From: Andrena cerasifolii
Lineage: Eukaryota > Arthropoda > Insecta > Hymenoptera > Andrenidae
Direction: 5' to 3'
DNA length: 64,000 nt
Assembly (NCBI RefSeq): GCF_050908995.1
Contig: NC_135119.1
Location: forward strand, 26,255,001 to 26,319,000
Both the position numbers and the translations under genes were made by a program. Positions 1 through 12,491 of the stretch are shown in pieces. Within the stretch, counting starts at the first letter, position 1. Each line of letters begins with the position of its first letter. The notes under the pieces were generated by a model, which was given only the letters and a program-made list of their open reading frames with translations, did no database searches and was not told where the DNA came from.

Positions 1-3000
1 TGAAAGTGACGGGGCTACCCGAGGTCCCAGCGTTGCCGAGGCGACGTTTAATTGGACGATATTTGCCGAACGCGTGTAATCACCTGTTGCACGCAGCGAC
101 CACGCGCTAATAGAGGCCCATGCGAAATGAATTCGCGGAGGAGGCCGTTGGGAGGCGCTGGTGCACCTCAGCATTGTCATGCGGGAGCAGTTTGGGATGA
201 AAATTCATCGACGGTTGAAGATAAATTGATGCATCGTTGGAAAGTAAGGTATAAGATCTTGGTGCGTCATAGTGACACCTAGTCCGGCCATATTTCCTTT
301 CTTCTCTGTGCAAACTAATGGGACTATGCCCTGTTTAATAATCATGGTGATCACTAAGAGTGTTTTTAAATAGTACATGGAACACCCTTGTGGATCCCAA
401 TTTTTGGAGACGAGTAGAGCTAAAATACCAGTTGTGTTTGGATTACATAACAGTTAAGAAAATCGAGGTGCACGTTTGACACTGCTGTGTGTTGGAGATT
501 TTAAAAGAGGCACTCTAATTTCGTACGAGAACTTTGCTCAAATAAGGTTCTAGGGTTAAGTATCATATGATTCTTTTAGATTCTATAATTTATTCGGGAA
601 CAACTTTGAGTTTTCCTCGAGCCCCCACAATTCCCTCCAGTTTTACACATGCACTCCGAAAAGTGGCTAAAATTCTCGTGTTCCCCGCGTGGAGATTTAC
701 CGAAACGAGTGCATTAAGTTGTCCCGAAGCGGCTGAAGGGTCCCCGCATCTCCCGCGGAGCAGAAATCCAGCGATTAATACCGATGCACCGTTCGAGGAA
801 GCTCCTCGCTCGCCGAGAGGCGCGGATGGTTCCATCGACCTTAAGGAAGTTAAGGCACTTAAAGCAAATCGTGATCTACGAGGAGCTCGCGAGGGGCTCG
901 GCATCGAGGGAGCGGCTGACTTGGCCCGAGACACCTCGTTCGAGGCTCGCCACTAATTAAGAAATACACACTCCCCTTAATGCCCGCTCTAACAACGCGG
1001 CGACGCGTGCTTCAGCCCAGCCCCTCTTTGTCCCTTCACTCTCTGCCCCTTTTTCTAATTCCTCTACCCTCTCGATTGAAACCGTAATTCGCTCTTCAGA
1101 GTGCTGATTCTAACCACAGAGTTTCCTCTTACTGAGAAGTAACAAACTGAAGGAACAGGAAAAAAATGTTGAAAATGCATCTCTTTGATGAAAAGTTGAA
1201 GTCAGTTGAAATTACCCAAAGAGACGTGTATAATCTTCTTCTTATAATACAGCGGGGAATGTGGATGCCAATGCAACAACTCCCGCGGGAGAATTTGAGG
1301 TTAGGGTGCAACTTTTAACTAAACTTCCATTTTATCCAATTCTAACCTACAATAGACTTTTGTTCACGAGAATATCGGAAGAATCTCCATCAACAAATGT
1401 AAAACTCCTTCTGATATACGCTCTATACTCTCTCAAAGTAGCGAGGTGAACAAACAATGGCTGACGTAACGACGCACGTGATGAAACGTGCTACTTCTCG
1501 TAACGCACGCCGATAAGTAGTGCAGCGTGGGTCAACTTCGACCCAGCATTCACTTAAACAACCAGTTCGCCGCGCGATTAACGCGAAGCATCCCCAGATA
1601 TTTGGAGACTGTAGACAGCAGCGGCGTCCGCAGTGATTTGAATTTACAATGAGATCACAAGGGCGGTGAGAATTATTTCAACGACTGAGAAAGGGCGATC
1701 GATGGTAGCCGCGGTAATGAAAAACGCCGTCCTCTCGATATCCCCCCGGATATCGAAAGGAGGACCAGAAAAAAAAAAGGACGAGCTGGTCGGTGGAACG
1801 AGAAACGAGTCGCGTTGAAGTAGAAAATAGAATGCAGCAGCTTTGCGTTCAATTGTTTCGCCTGAATTTGTTTTTCCGCCCCGCTAAAGTTCGTCCCCAC
1901 CCTGCCGGGCCACGGGAAATAAAAACGAGACCGCGCCGGTGTGTCGTCGCTGGGAAATAGTGAAATAAACGAATAAGTGGCGAATGAAATCGACTAGGGG
2001 GTGGAAATAAATCCGCGCTACGCGAATGCGCGAATTATAGCGACGAATAGCTTTCTGCCCACGTGGATGTTGGTTCCTAGCTTTGTTTTTTTTTTCATCC
2101 TCTGTTTTTTTTGGCCGGAGTCCCCTTTCTCCAACCCCCGGGCATCGCGGTTCGTCGATTGCTCGGCAATTTTGCATATCGACCACCGGCGGGTATTATT
2201 TGAGCGTCGACACCGAAAAGCTCGTTTTTCCAGGCTCTCATTGACGGACAATCGATCAGTTCGCCGGCGATGTGACGAACCGTGAAGCTTCCTTTCACAA
2301 ACACTCGTACTTCTCGCCGCTGTGCCAAACAAGGGACGTTTCTCCGCGCTCGCCTGGTATTTTACACGATTTTTGGTTAGCCAGAAGTTGTTCGAAAAGC
2401 TTCTTGGAAAACGGGGCTCTTAGATTTGACTTTCGGGGCGATGTACCCCTCCGTGTTATTCTTCACTTTCAGAAGTAACTACCCCCTCGCAATTGCTTCC
2501 CGCGCGTAGTAATTTTACACGAAATAAATGCGTTGCTCGAAGCGAGTTTCTGCTGTGCGAGAAGAATTTGCATAAAAATGAGTTTTGTGGAACAATAAGC
2601 GTTCATCGAGATGCTACGTCGAGTCCGAGTGACCGTGACAAAGGAGGAGATGGGCAGGAGAGTTAATTGAATGCAAGGGAACGTTTGTCAGAAGCAGTCG
2701 TCTATACTTTAAGAGACACTCAGGTGAAAAAGAACTATCAATTGTGATATGTGTTTTCATACACTATCAACATTTGAAGATATGTATTTTAATATTATTC
2801 CTTACCTTGAACTGAATTATGCAAGAATTAATACAGTATCAAAATCTGTTTTCATAATTTAAAAAAAAAAAAGAAAGTATACCTATAAGCTATGGGTACT
2901 CTAAACAATTGATTTTAAATCTGAAATAACTCTGAGAAAAATAAAGTTTTCGAGCTGAATTTTTTTCTGCAGCCTGTGTATATGATAATAAAGACACAGT

Positions 3001-3724
3001 GGTGTGGATTTTGCGATCTTAACATTTTTTCATTCGTCAATTTTTGTTTTTAAAATACGAAAAGAAGTTTTATTACTATATTAATTCTTGCACAGCTCCG
3101 TTCGGCGTAAGAAATAATATTAAAATAAATATTTTCAAAATTTCATCTGCAAAAAAAGCTGGTAGTTGATTTTCACCTGGGTGTCCGCCTTAAAGCGGCG
3201 TGTTGCTTGGTACGTGCCGGCGTATTGGAAATAATTTTTGAGACACAGGTCGGCCGGAAGGCGCCGCGCTCTCGCAGCGTCGTTTCCACGGCGAGAAGGG
3301 GTCGGAGCACCTGGCAGGACGGCGATGCGCTCTGGAAACTGGAGGACACGGCGTTGCCTTGCGCGTTCGCGCATAAAGAGATGAAATTTCGACCGTAAAG
3401 GAAGGGGCGCGTCGCCTCGGGACTGTGAAAGTTTGAACAGGACTTTTGTCTCTTCCCGAGAATTTCCTTTTCTGCAGTCAATCGCCGGGCGGGCTTGGTC
3501 TGTCGGCGAATCATGAAACGGGGACGGAGGGCGACGAACGTCGAGCAGCGAGGATAATACAAAGCCCCGCGTGAGAAACTTTACGTACCAGGTATTGGAT
3601 CTTCGCCGAGCAGCCCACATTTCTTTTATCCCACACTCCATCGGAAGTGGATATTAAAATATAGAAATGGCTTCCTAATTGCGAATGACAGATTCCAGTG
3701 GGATTTTGCTCTGCAATTATGCAC
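1..3724. other. Unassigned mixed DNA, no gene supported
   Basis: I see no recognisable gene, RNA or element here. Roughly 600-960, 1550-2320 and 3180-3640 are CpG-rich and hold open frames of 100-168 codons on both strands. None of these carries a recognisable domain. Overlapping frames on opposite strands, as at 3135-3641, are expected where stop codons are rare. Roughly 2700-3130 is AT-rich. The block could be intron or intergenic DNA, and small exons without obvious motifs cannot be excluded. Confidence 0.5.
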
Positions 3725-4382
3725 GTGGGAATGGGGCTTTAGGCGCGATTTGCGCGGCGAATTTGACACGCGTGAATGGGCTTTTATCTGCTTTCTACGT
3801 CCACATTTTGCGTTAGTAGGAACGTGAGTTGTTATAATTCGTGTTACAACATGTGGGAATGGGGCTTTAGGCGCGATTTGCGCGGTGAATTTGACACGCG
3901 TGAATGGGCTTTTATCTGCTTTCTACGTCCACATTTTGCGTTAGTAGGAACGTGAGTTGTTATAATTCGTGCTACAACATGTGGGAATGGGGCTTTAGGC
4001 GCGATTTGCGCGGCGAATTTGACACGCGTGAATGGGCTTTTATCTGCTTTCTAAGTCCACATTTTGCGTTAGTAGGAACGTGAGTTGTTATAATTCGTGT
4101 TACTACATGTGGGAATGGGGCTTTAGGCGCGATTTGCGCGGCGAATTTGACACGCGTGAATGGGCTTTTATCTGCTTTCTACGTCCACATTTTGCGTTAG
4201 TAGGAACGTGAGTTGTTATAATTCGTGTTACAACATGTGGGAATGGGGCTTTAGGCGCGATTTGCGCGGCGAATTTGATACGCGTGAATGGGCTTTTATC
4301 TGCTTTCTACGTCCACATTTTGCGTTAGTAGGAACGTGAGTTGTTATAATTCGTGCTACAACATGTGGGAACGTGGCTTTAA
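3725..4382. repeat. Tandem array, 128-bp unit, five full copies plus a partial
   Basis: The word gtgggaatggggctttagg recurs at 3725, 3853, 3981, 4109 and 4237, and a truncated copy starts at 4365. The period is exactly 128 bp throughout. Copies differ by only about one or two substitutions each (for example a c-to-t in the gcggcgaattt word of copy 2, and ctacgtcc to ctaagtcc in copy 3), so the expansion is recent or is being homogenised. Each unit has a GC-rich core with gcgcgatttgcgc and an AT-rich tail ending in ataattcgtg. The last copy breaks into unrelated sequence after 4382. It is a satellite or minisatellite, and no coding function is implied. Confidence 0.95.
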
Positions 4383-4485
4383 GGGATCTTTCCACTGTAA
4401 CGCCGTAAAAAGTTACCGTTGTTTGAAACATTTCTTGTCAAGTTTTTTCTGCTTATTAATATGTGTTTTGAGAATGCAAATAAAA

Positions 4486-4725
4486 GCGTGGCCAGGCAAG
4501 GTCAAGTTGTCGATGAATAAGAATTATTTAAAAACGCAAAATAATGAAAACGTAATCATATCGCCAGAGTTTTAAATTGACAAATTATCTGAAAGCTTGC
4601 GAGAGGAAAGGTATCGGTGTCGATGAATGATGTTAGAATTATTTTAAAACGCAATATAATGAAAATTGTACTCATATTGTCAGAGTTTTAAATTGACGAT
4701 CTGAGAATACCTTGCCTGGCCACGC
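4486..4725. mobile_element. Small TIR element with internal direct duplication
   Basis: The 16-bp word gcgtggccaggcaagg (4486-4501) is repeated as an exact reverse complement at 4710-4725. Between them lie two diverged direct copies of a ~75-bp AT-rich segment (about 4507-4580 and 4618-4698), both ending in cagagttttaaattgac. The structure is that of a miniature inverted-repeat element (MITE). No clear target-site duplication is visible, so the superfamily is unassigned. It starts about 100 bp after the 128-bp array ends. Confidence 0.65.
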
Positions 4726-4744
4726 CAAGTATTTGACTTCCAGG

Positions 4745-5020
4745 CCGCGGACATCTAGGCAAACGTCTAGATGTTACATTTTATCTTCACATTATTAAAA
4801 TGTCCGCGATAATGGAATGAATGAACACAGCATTTTAGCTGTGTATATGTAGTTGTGTCATCTTAAGCGTCGAAAAGCATCTTTATATACTTGCAGCTCA
4901 TTTTAATTTCACATTTTTTTTTATATGCTATTTATTATTATCCTCTATTTTTTTTTGTAATTTATTTGATTTCATGTACTTGGCGTAATTTTTTTACTTT
5001 TTTGAAATTTTTATGGGGTT
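4745..5020. mobile_element. Partial copy of the TIR element seen at 27404-27753
   Basis: About 4790-5020 matches the middle and right arm of the element at 27404-27753 in the same order. Shared words include atgaacacagcattttagct, the run from gcatctttatatacttgc, and tttgatttcatgtacttggc followed by gtaatttttttac. The left inverted arm of the 27404 copy is missing or replaced by cattttatcttcacattatt. It looks like a left-truncated non-autonomous element. A short hairpin (acacagcattttagctgtgt) sits at its centre in both copies. Confidence 0.7.
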
Positions 5021-5779
5021 CTCAATACACGTATCAAAAAATAAAAAAAACTTCAATTTCGTAAACACATTCTTTGGTGACAAAAAAGTTCCAAACAACC
5101 GTAATTCTTTTAGGCATCGATGGTTTTGAAAAACCAATAAACAGATCAGGAAATTCGAAACAGATTTGTACATTTGACTAAAAAGTGTGGCATTCAAATT
5201 TCCAAGTCGCAAGATGAGTTCACCAGCAAACATTTCCATGCTGATCTTAAAATCGATTGAATGGTATCGAATTATTTTCCAGCAGCCAGGAAGAAGGATG
5301 GCGATAAGGTTCTGCAAGGGCCACGTGTGCCCATTGTAGAATTTCGACTGGGAGAAAAATGGCGGGCGCGCGCGCGCGCGCCGTCAAGACGGTTTGCATT
5401 TTTTTCAGTCGAATACTCGGAGTTAACGATAAGGTCATGCTGACGCGACGTCGAGATAAGGAGACCCCGATTGGGAGAGAGATCGCGTGCTCGGCAGAAT
5501 ACGGGGCCACGAAACGTAATGTTATCAGGTGGGCGCACAACAGCTGCACTAAATTTTTTTCGCCGACAGTTCTACTTTTCGAACGATAACTCGTACTAGC
5601 ACGCGGTCGTGGACCGGCTTAGCACGATGACCTATTAAATAATACGACACACTTTGCCCTACCAACACAGCACACGCGTGAAAATAAATTTTCATAAAAA
5701 AAAGGAAAATATTCATAGTCCATTTATTTTCCAAAAAAAATCATAGCTCAACTATTTTCCTCAAAAAAAAAGTCTAGAA
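5021..5779. other. Unassigned DNA between repeats
   Basis: No gene is recognised. The block starts AT-rich, contains a pure GC dinucleotide run at 5364-5382, and ends in an A/T-homopolymer-rich stretch around 5690-5780. There gttgagctatga and tcatagctcaac form a short inverted pair. Confidence 0.4.
5364..5382. repeat. GC dinucleotide microsatellite
   Basis: An uninterrupted run of alternating g and c, about nine dinucleotides, of the kind that can adopt Z-DNA. It sits inside short frames on both strands that are not credible genes. Confidence 0.85.
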
Positions 5780-6270
5780 AATATTCATAGTTGAGCTATG
5801 ATGACTGAAAAGTCAATAAAAATATCAAAGTCTGTTTACCTGGTAAACACTGCACGGAAGAAATTTAAATACCACAAGAAGTGCCATTTAAATATTAACT
5901 TACTAATATTATTTGGATATCCTCATCTCTACCACGTGCATTTGAATTTTTTTTATAAAATAGAGCGCAGAGGGAGGCCATTAAATAATATGGCACAGCA
6001 TGCCCCATCAATATGCACATATAAAAAGAAATTTACTGCGAAAAAATTTGGAGAAAATATTCATGGTTTAACTATGCAATTTTAATAAAGTCCCTAGCGA
6101 TCGAATTTACCAAAGGATTCATCAAAGTCGGTTTGCTCGGCGACCACAGGGCACAGAAGATGTTTAAGTAGCACGAGGAGGGCCATTTAAATACCAAACC
6201 ACTGATATTATTTGTGTGCCGTCGTCCACGCCGCGTGCATTTGAATTTTTTTATAAAACGGAGTACGGAG
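5780..6270. repeat. Diverged direct duplication, ~270-bp unit
   Basis: Two consecutive blocks align in order. The first runs from aaatattcatagttgagcta (near 5780) to tttttttataaaatagagcg (about 5970). The second runs from aaatattcatggtttaacta (near 6056) to ttttttataaaacggagtac (about 6263). Shared landmarks are 'caaagtc.gtttacc', 'gccatttaaatatta', 'ctgatattattt' and 'gtgcatttgaattttttt'. The second copy is clearly more GC-rich than the first, which suggests different mutation or conversion histories. It may be an old dimeric repeat. No coding potential is evident. Confidence 0.65.
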
Positions 6271-6971
6271 GGGGGGACGGGGAGGGGATTACAAGCAGTA
6301 GGATAAGTTGGTACAAGAGAGAGAGAAAAGAAATTGCCTAGAAGCAATCTCTTGATGGATTTTCTGATTAAATGTCCCGCGTAGCAAAGCTCTCGGGGAG
6401 ATGCATATAGATACAATTTTTTTTCTCCTCTCCCCGCGCATAATATTCGATAATTTCGACCAACAATTTCCCCCGCCGCCCGCGGCGGTGTCTTTTGCGC
6501 GGCCCTTTGACGCTGGCAGCCCCCGGTCCGTCGTTGTTGCGCTACTCGCGGCCGCGTTAATCTCGCGAGGGACCGGAGGGAAGCAGGTTGAACCGAGAAA
6601 ATTGCGGATACAGACGCCTGGACCGCGGACAAAGACGGAAAGGTCCGTGAGAATTATGTCCAGCGCTGAAATTATTCCCCGTCGCGACGTTTAAACGCAA
6701 ATTTACATAACGCTGTCGCGCTTTAAATTGCAAATAACACAGCCACGCTGCGTGAAAGTACGGGATATGGAGAGGTGGATGGCGAGAGGCGGGAGGAGAT
6801 GGACACGGCTACGTTAATCGATAAATTTTCGACGGTTCTGAGAGGCATAGTGGCTGAGATGGCTGCAGGAGGGGAACGAGGTTTGCTATAGTCTGGGCGA
6901 AAAACTTTGGCCGCTCGAGGCTACTCCCACTTTACTGGCCAGGTACTCCCACTTCGTTCCCTATTTTGTTA
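6271..6971. other. CpG-rich unassigned DNA
   Basis: 6290-6330 holds a purine-rich gagaga stretch. 6430-6740 is strongly CpG-rich, with open frames on both strands that show no domain. No element ends are seen. Confidence 0.4.
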
Positions 6972-6979
6972 CTTGAAAT

Positions 6980-7463
6980 CAGGGACTTCTACCGAAACTG
7001 AAAATATCGGTATTTTTCGGTTCCATCTCCAAAACCTTTATAGAAACCGAAATACGCAAATACCGGTATGACGTCATACCGATATATGCAAAAATACCGG
7101 TATATTTACCTATATTTACCGGTAATTTTTTCGGTTTTTGGATTGTACTAGTTTTCAAAATATTATTAGACAAGAATCTATACGCCAAACATATACTAAT
7201 ATATTAATATTTTTATGAAAAGATATTACCTTATGTCGGTGATTTTACACCTCGAATTAATAAGGGTTATGAAGATATTACTTTAATCTACTATGTCATC
7301 CAAAGAGGAACCGGAAAATACCGGTATTTATTTCGGTTTCGGTACTTTAACGATTTCGGTATTCACCTATTTCGGTTCTATAACGGTTTCGGTACTCATC
7401 TGTTTTGGTATGACATCGGTTTCGGTGTAGCTTTGTTGACGTAATACCGGTTTAAAGTCCCTG
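6980..7463. mobile_element. hAT-type non-autonomous element with TSD
   Basis: The left end reads cagggacttctaccgaaac and the right end reads ...accggtttaaagtccctg, giving TIRs of about 12 bp or more (cagggactt). Flanking 8-mers are cttgaaat (6972-6979) and attgaaat (7464-7471), a 7/8 match as expected for an aged hAT target-site duplication. The interior is packed with accggtat/ataccggt-type words in both orientations and with a palindrome around cggtatgacgtcataccg. Such dense subterminal motifs are typical of hAT ends, where transposase binds. No transposase frame is present, so it would depend on a partner elsewhere. Confidence 0.85.
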
Positions 7464-7471
7464 ATTGAAAT

Positions 7472-9088
7472 AGGTGGGACGCTGGGAACAGGTACGAGCT
7501 ACGAGAAACGCGTAACCAATGAGGAAGCTGACCGCAACTTTTTCGCCACCCGTGGCGCCACCAGCACACTTGTCATCGGTGTTTTAAATAAATACATAGA
7601 ATGTAAGAATGTGATAACAAGATTTGTCTGTTTAAATAGTTACGGATGTTTGTCATTGTTAATATCGAAATATTTGAGGTAGAATTTGTGTCTTTATACG
7701 CATCTACGTGTGAAGTGATCAAGTAATTAGGCGAGGGCATCGTTAATAGTAAGTAAGCAAGAAGGTGCTTTGATTGAAAAAAAATGTTGTTATTAAAACA
7801 CTACTCAAGTAATTTGAAATTGAAAAAAAACATGTAAAGTTGTGACAAGAAAAATTGAAACTAAGAAAACTTTAATTTGGACAACAGTTAAATGTCCATA
7901 ATTTTCACCTTTTGTTTTCATTTTAATTTTAAAATCTACAGTCAGCAACTGCGACAAAAAATCTAAATAAACACCGCTTCTAATATTATAACGTCATTTC
8001 ATTTTGCCACGTGCACTAGTGGCGCCTTCTGCGCTGAGTTTCCCCATTTTAAAGTCCTCAAGAAATAGTTTCAGAAAAGAAGAAACCCACGCTCGGAGCT
8101 AAATTACTTGTCGGAACTAAAGGAACTTCAAAATCAGTCGACTTCGAAACCCCAAGGTACTGAAACTTCCGAGTAACTCGTAGCACACCTCCGCCACTGT
8201 TATTAATAAATTACACGGTTTACGCAAACCTCGTTGTTGTTGTTGTTGTTTGTTGCACACCTGCAGCTTGGTGGTACCCTTGCCGAGGGCGTCGTAAATA
8301 TTCGCCTCACCAAGCGCCACTTTGGTGAAGATTAGAAATGACGGAACAAGAAAAGTTTGCTCTGGAATGGAAAGTTGGGGGCGGGGCGGGAGCAGGGAGA
8401 TTAATGAAATATTCACGAGATTAGTTGTATCCGCGCAGAAGTTTAAGTGTAATGTATTCGATAGCTGCGATCCTGCCCCGTGTCGTTCCTCTTCCGCGTC
8501 CAGTTGGAGTGGAGGGGTTGGCTTTCCGCAGGGGTGGGGTTGAAACTCGAGCAAGCATCGAAGGGCGGGTCGCGAAATAAACCGTGGTTCGCGCGACGTA
8601 ACACGGTTCTCCGATATCCTCGATGAGCCCCTCACCCGCGCGGCTCGATATAAGTTCGAAGGATCGTTTTCTCGTTTCCCTGCAACTTTTTTTTGCCCCC
8701 CCCATTTTCCCTGGAAAGTTTACGGAGCCCCCTCGGGGAGAGCCGTGATAAGGGTCGCGTGTAACGTTCGCGGATGCTTCTCGGAACGAATTCACTTCAC
8801 GCGGCCCTTCGGTCGTTATATCGAAACGAGTCGTGTTTCGAAATTTTATTATCTGTTACATTATACGTATCTACGTTTGTTGGTACTCTGCCTCTCGTAC
8901 ATATGTCTCGTGTGTGCCATAAAGTATTTTAAACAGGAACTGTACTGTAGTTTGATGGTATTTAGCTTAATGGAAATTTAATAGTTGATAAACGTTAGTA
9001 TCACTTCTAATTTCACATTACAAATGTTGCGAGATGAGATAAGAAAAAGTGTACAGGTATGTAGAACTTTAAGGAAGAAAAACCATAC
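7472..9088. other. Unassigned DNA upstream of the tRNA gene
   Basis: 7560-8000 is AT-rich and featureless. A short GTT run lies at about 8232-8252. 8340-8830 is CpG-rich with overlapping open frames on both strands and no domain. I see no element ends. Confidence 0.4.
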
Positions 9089-9105
9089 GCCTCCGTGGCG
9101 CAATG

Positions 9106-9145
<40 letters not shown>

Positions 9146-9162
9146 GAGCCCACCCGGGGGCG
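9089..9162 (+). tRNA. tRNA-Asn (anticodon GTT)
   Basis: This is a 74-nt cloverleaf without intron. The acceptor stem gcctccg pairs with cgggggc (9155-9161, one T-G pair), and g at 9162 is the discriminator. The anticodon stem ttcgg/ccgaa flanks the loop ctgttaa, placing anticodon gtt at 9123-9125. The T arm is ggtgg-ttcgagc-ccacc and contains the B box ggttcgagcc. The D arm carries the A box in tggcgcaatgggttagcg. It matches the conserved animal cytosolic tRNA-Asn. The mature CCA is not encoded, as usual in eukaryotes. A T7 run six bases downstream can end Pol III transcription, so the gene looks functional. Confidence 0.97.
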
Positions 9163-9167
9163 ATATG

Positions 9168-9174
9168 TTTTTTT
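9168..9174 (+). terminator. RNA polymerase III T-run terminator of tRNA-Asn
   Basis: Seven consecutive T residues begin six bases after the tRNA discriminator base. A run of four or more T is the standard Pol III stop. Confidence 0.85.
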
Positions 9175-12129
9175 CTTTGAAATTTGTTAAAAAATTAGAA
9201 GATTGGAACATCTTCGGTCATAGGAATTTATTATTTAGCACTTGTTTCTAGTCTTTCGTAAAAATAATGAACTTCTAAATTATCTTTACTTCGTATTCTG
9301 AGAGGATTGGATATTATAAAATCCGTTCGCTAACGGATACAGCTATTCGGTATAATGCACGCATCGATACAGCTTTATGAAATATTCACGTGATCGTGTC
9401 GCAAATCTTTTATAAGCCACGTCCGCGTTGCCTCTCCCGTTAGTACGTGCGTTCGTAAGTTTCATAATATCCAATGCTCACCTGTGCACTGGAGACGCGC
9501 ATTCCCTTCGCTCAGTACTTTTGAAGAATTGCGTCCTATGAAATTATAAGATCGATATCGTTCGACATGAATTATACCCACCATTCCATTCAAGCGCGAT
9601 CAGTCTTCGAAAAGGTAATCGATGATTTAAAGTTCAAAGAACGGTGCGCGTGCCTCAGTCCACTGCGATTGAATATTTATTTCCACTCGATTGTTAGATA
9701 CTCCTAGGTACGAATAAATGAAATAGGCGTTGCAACATCTGCAGTGGAAAAAAGTTTTCACGATTTAGAGGGTAAATTGTATTCAGTAAATCGAATAAAA
9801 ACTGTTCGGTAAACATTGGATCGAAAAACGAATGCATTTAAAGTTACCAGGATTTTTCAGCGAAGCAAGTGATATGCTAGCTTCCATCCAGCGCCCAAAG
9901 TGTGAACGTTTTTGCTCAATTTAGTGAGTGCATACGTATTGTCAACCCTGTAAAATCTGGACACGTTTTTTATCTGCTGTTTCGTGAAGTTAATTTACGC
10001 TGTAGGTGGTGTATTGATAAAAAGAGCAGTATTCTCTAAGAGTGCTTGTGCAATGTGCTGGCAGCGAATAGTTCGTTCAGTCTCTCGCTAGAGGGCCACG
10101 GAGAACAACTCGATCTCGCAGCTGAAGTTCTACGGCTATGGTGATATCTTGGGAACGAGAGGTAGCCTCGGCAGTCATTCAGTGGGTGTACTACTGATCG
10201 ATATAGCAAATGATGATAATCGGAGATGATCCATGATTAAACTCCGCTCCCTGACTTCCATCACTAGCAACGACGATGGTCAGTGGAATTTCTGATGCTA
10301 GATCTTTTTTTTTATATTAATTTCCAAAATAATTACTGCCTTTGTGTATATATTACTTAACGAAGAGAGTAATGTAATAAAATTACGAAGATGGAAAGAT
10401 TTTTCTTTTAGTAAAATTTAAGAAATTTCGTAACATTTATATCTCCTCCTTATCCTTCCATGCAATGCGAAATGGAAATTATATAGCTAAAAAAAGAACA
10501 CTCTTTACGGAGTCTCGTAATTTTGCACAAAAAAAGAATAAATTCATAATCTTTCCATAAATTGTGACGCAGTGTGCGTATACATATAAATACACTTCCC
10601 AATAATTTTTCTAAACAGAGCGATATGCGGTCGATACTATATATTACGTACTCTTTGTTTACATCCGAAGTACATTACTGACCACAGGCATCGTCGAGAG
10701 CATGTTTTATAATGAAAGTAATAGGATGGACAAATTCCAATATCTCCAGAACAACGTGTTTTAGCATAAATATACCTCACTACTTTTCTCCTCAGAATTC
10801 GCTCTTCTTTGAAATTTGACTATAAAAAATAGTGCATTCCATTTGAAAAGAACAACAAACTTGATTTCTAGATCTTTACGTTTCCATCTATAAAGAAACC
10901 AACACTATTACCTTCTCCAACTTTTTCTCAGCACGTTGTACGATAAATCACTTTATCTGCTTCGGTATCTTTAGGTTCTCAGACACCTAATACCCAAACA
11001 GTGCATACATACATACATTGAACACGTCCCTGAGTGCTTGATTCGCCTTCGAAACACCCAGAGTCGTTAAGGAGCCTGCTGCTTTTAGCCCAGTCATTGT
11101 ACCAGCGAAATTCTATGGACCGAGATCGCGAGGCTCGGTAACGAGTGTGAACGACGCGTAACAGGGTGACGGCTTCGCGATCGATGGTAAGGTCAAAGCA
11201 GTGCGAGTACTCACTCGACGATCCTGGAGCAGGCCGTGGAGGATGTGTCGGATTCGTTCGTCCGCAAATTCGTCGCCGCGGTACTACGCGGTTATGGTGC
11301 ACACTCCCGACCTCATTTAACTCGCAACTGGCGCCGGGAAACGGGCCACTACGTATGCACGCGCATCAAACATCTGCCGTTGCCGCGTGCTCCGACTCTG
11401 GCTTTCCTTCACCCCCACCGGCCTGCTCACTTATCGCCCACCCTTCCCAACCGCTCCCTCCGCCACTTCCTTGCCGGTAAGTCCGTGGCTCGGTGTGTGC
11501 ACACGTGGGCTCGCCGAGGGCCGAGGCCTCGCGACACGTGAGACAGGAATGGCGATGGAAAAGGGACGAAAATCGGATTAGGTCTTATATAGAGACGGTC
11601 AAGTGTGATCTGGGAAGTGGGTATGCCCCGGAAACGCGAAGGGTGGCGCGGTATCTAGGATTGAAACCAGGAAGGATCAGGGAATCAAGTGGAAGATGGC
11701 GGGTCCGAGGAATCGGACGGCGGCCATTTTACGGGATTAGGTTTAAGAAGATGGAAGCTATGAAGCTTGGGTGTTTATTTAGTTAGCTCAAGTGGAGCAG
11801 TGGCCCTTGCGATCCAATAAATTGGGACCCTTTTCCTCTGGTACGGGGATGGGAAGAAATGAAGATGGAGATAGATTCAGCTCACTCTGCAAGGGACTCC
11901 TTTAGTACCCTTTGCTCGCTTCCCATTTCAGATTCTAAACTCGTATTAAACTGCAGCTTTCCCTGTAATTATTCTATATTACGTTCAATTAACACTCCTG
12001 ATCGACCGTTGTTACGATGTAGAGAAACAATTGTGTTTTAACTAATTGTAAGTAGTAACAAAAATTACTTTAAATATGAAATACACTTCGGAGGAGAAGA
12101 GACGAATAACAGAATGATTATCCAAGTGT
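9175..12129. other. Unassigned DNA between the tRNA and a hAT element
   Basis: 9240-10980 is moderately AT-rich with no repeat structure that I can see. 11040-11560 is CpG-rich and has overlapping frames of 100 or so codons on both strands, none with a recognisable domain. A short catacatacata run lies near 11005. The block may hold non-coding regulatory DNA, but nothing in the bases proves it. Confidence 0.4.
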
Positions 12130-12137
12130 CCCGTGGG

Positions 12138-12349
12138 CAGAGTTGGGTATTAACGAAATAAAAAATCACTTAAATAACGGATTAAAAATAAGTTACTTTA
12201 ACTCTAGATTATTTCACGAATGAAGTTAATTTCTTTATTCGACGAATAAAGTTCACCCGGGTCAACTTTATTCGACACATGACGAATAATTATTTTAACT
12301 TTTATTCGTTACTCGAAATTTATTTAAATAAAATTTTTGTCCATCTCTG
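12138..12349. mobile_element. hAT-type miniature element (family C), TSD present
   Basis: It opens with cagagttgggtat and closes with ttttgtccatctctg, so the ends are CAGAG(T/A)TGG inverted repeats. The flanking 8-mers are cccgtggg (12130-12137) and cctgtggg (12350-12357), a 7/8 direct repeat. The interior is AT-rich with repeated ttattcg/cgaataa words in both orientations and no coding capacity. The same terminal word recurs at 59132-61279, so the two are probably one family. Confidence 0.85.
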
Positions 12350-12491
12350 CCTGTGGGCTTCATCGGGGCCTTTTTTATATGCCCGGATGGTGGTTCCGCG
12401 TGCACTAGGAATTTCTAAAAATAATTCTACAAATGTTGCATCTGGCGAGTCCAAAATATACATATAGTTAGCCAGCCGGCAAGCTTGCAAC

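Noticed and set aside
3135..3641. A 168-codon minus-strand open frame
   Set aside because: Overlapping frames exist on both strands in this CpG-rich block. The protein has no recognisable domain and its 5' part runs into AT-rich non-coding sequence.
9410..9500. A possible promoter (ttttataagcc followed by CpG-containing sequence)
   Set aside because: A single TATA-like word without a gene downstream is not enough to call a promoter.
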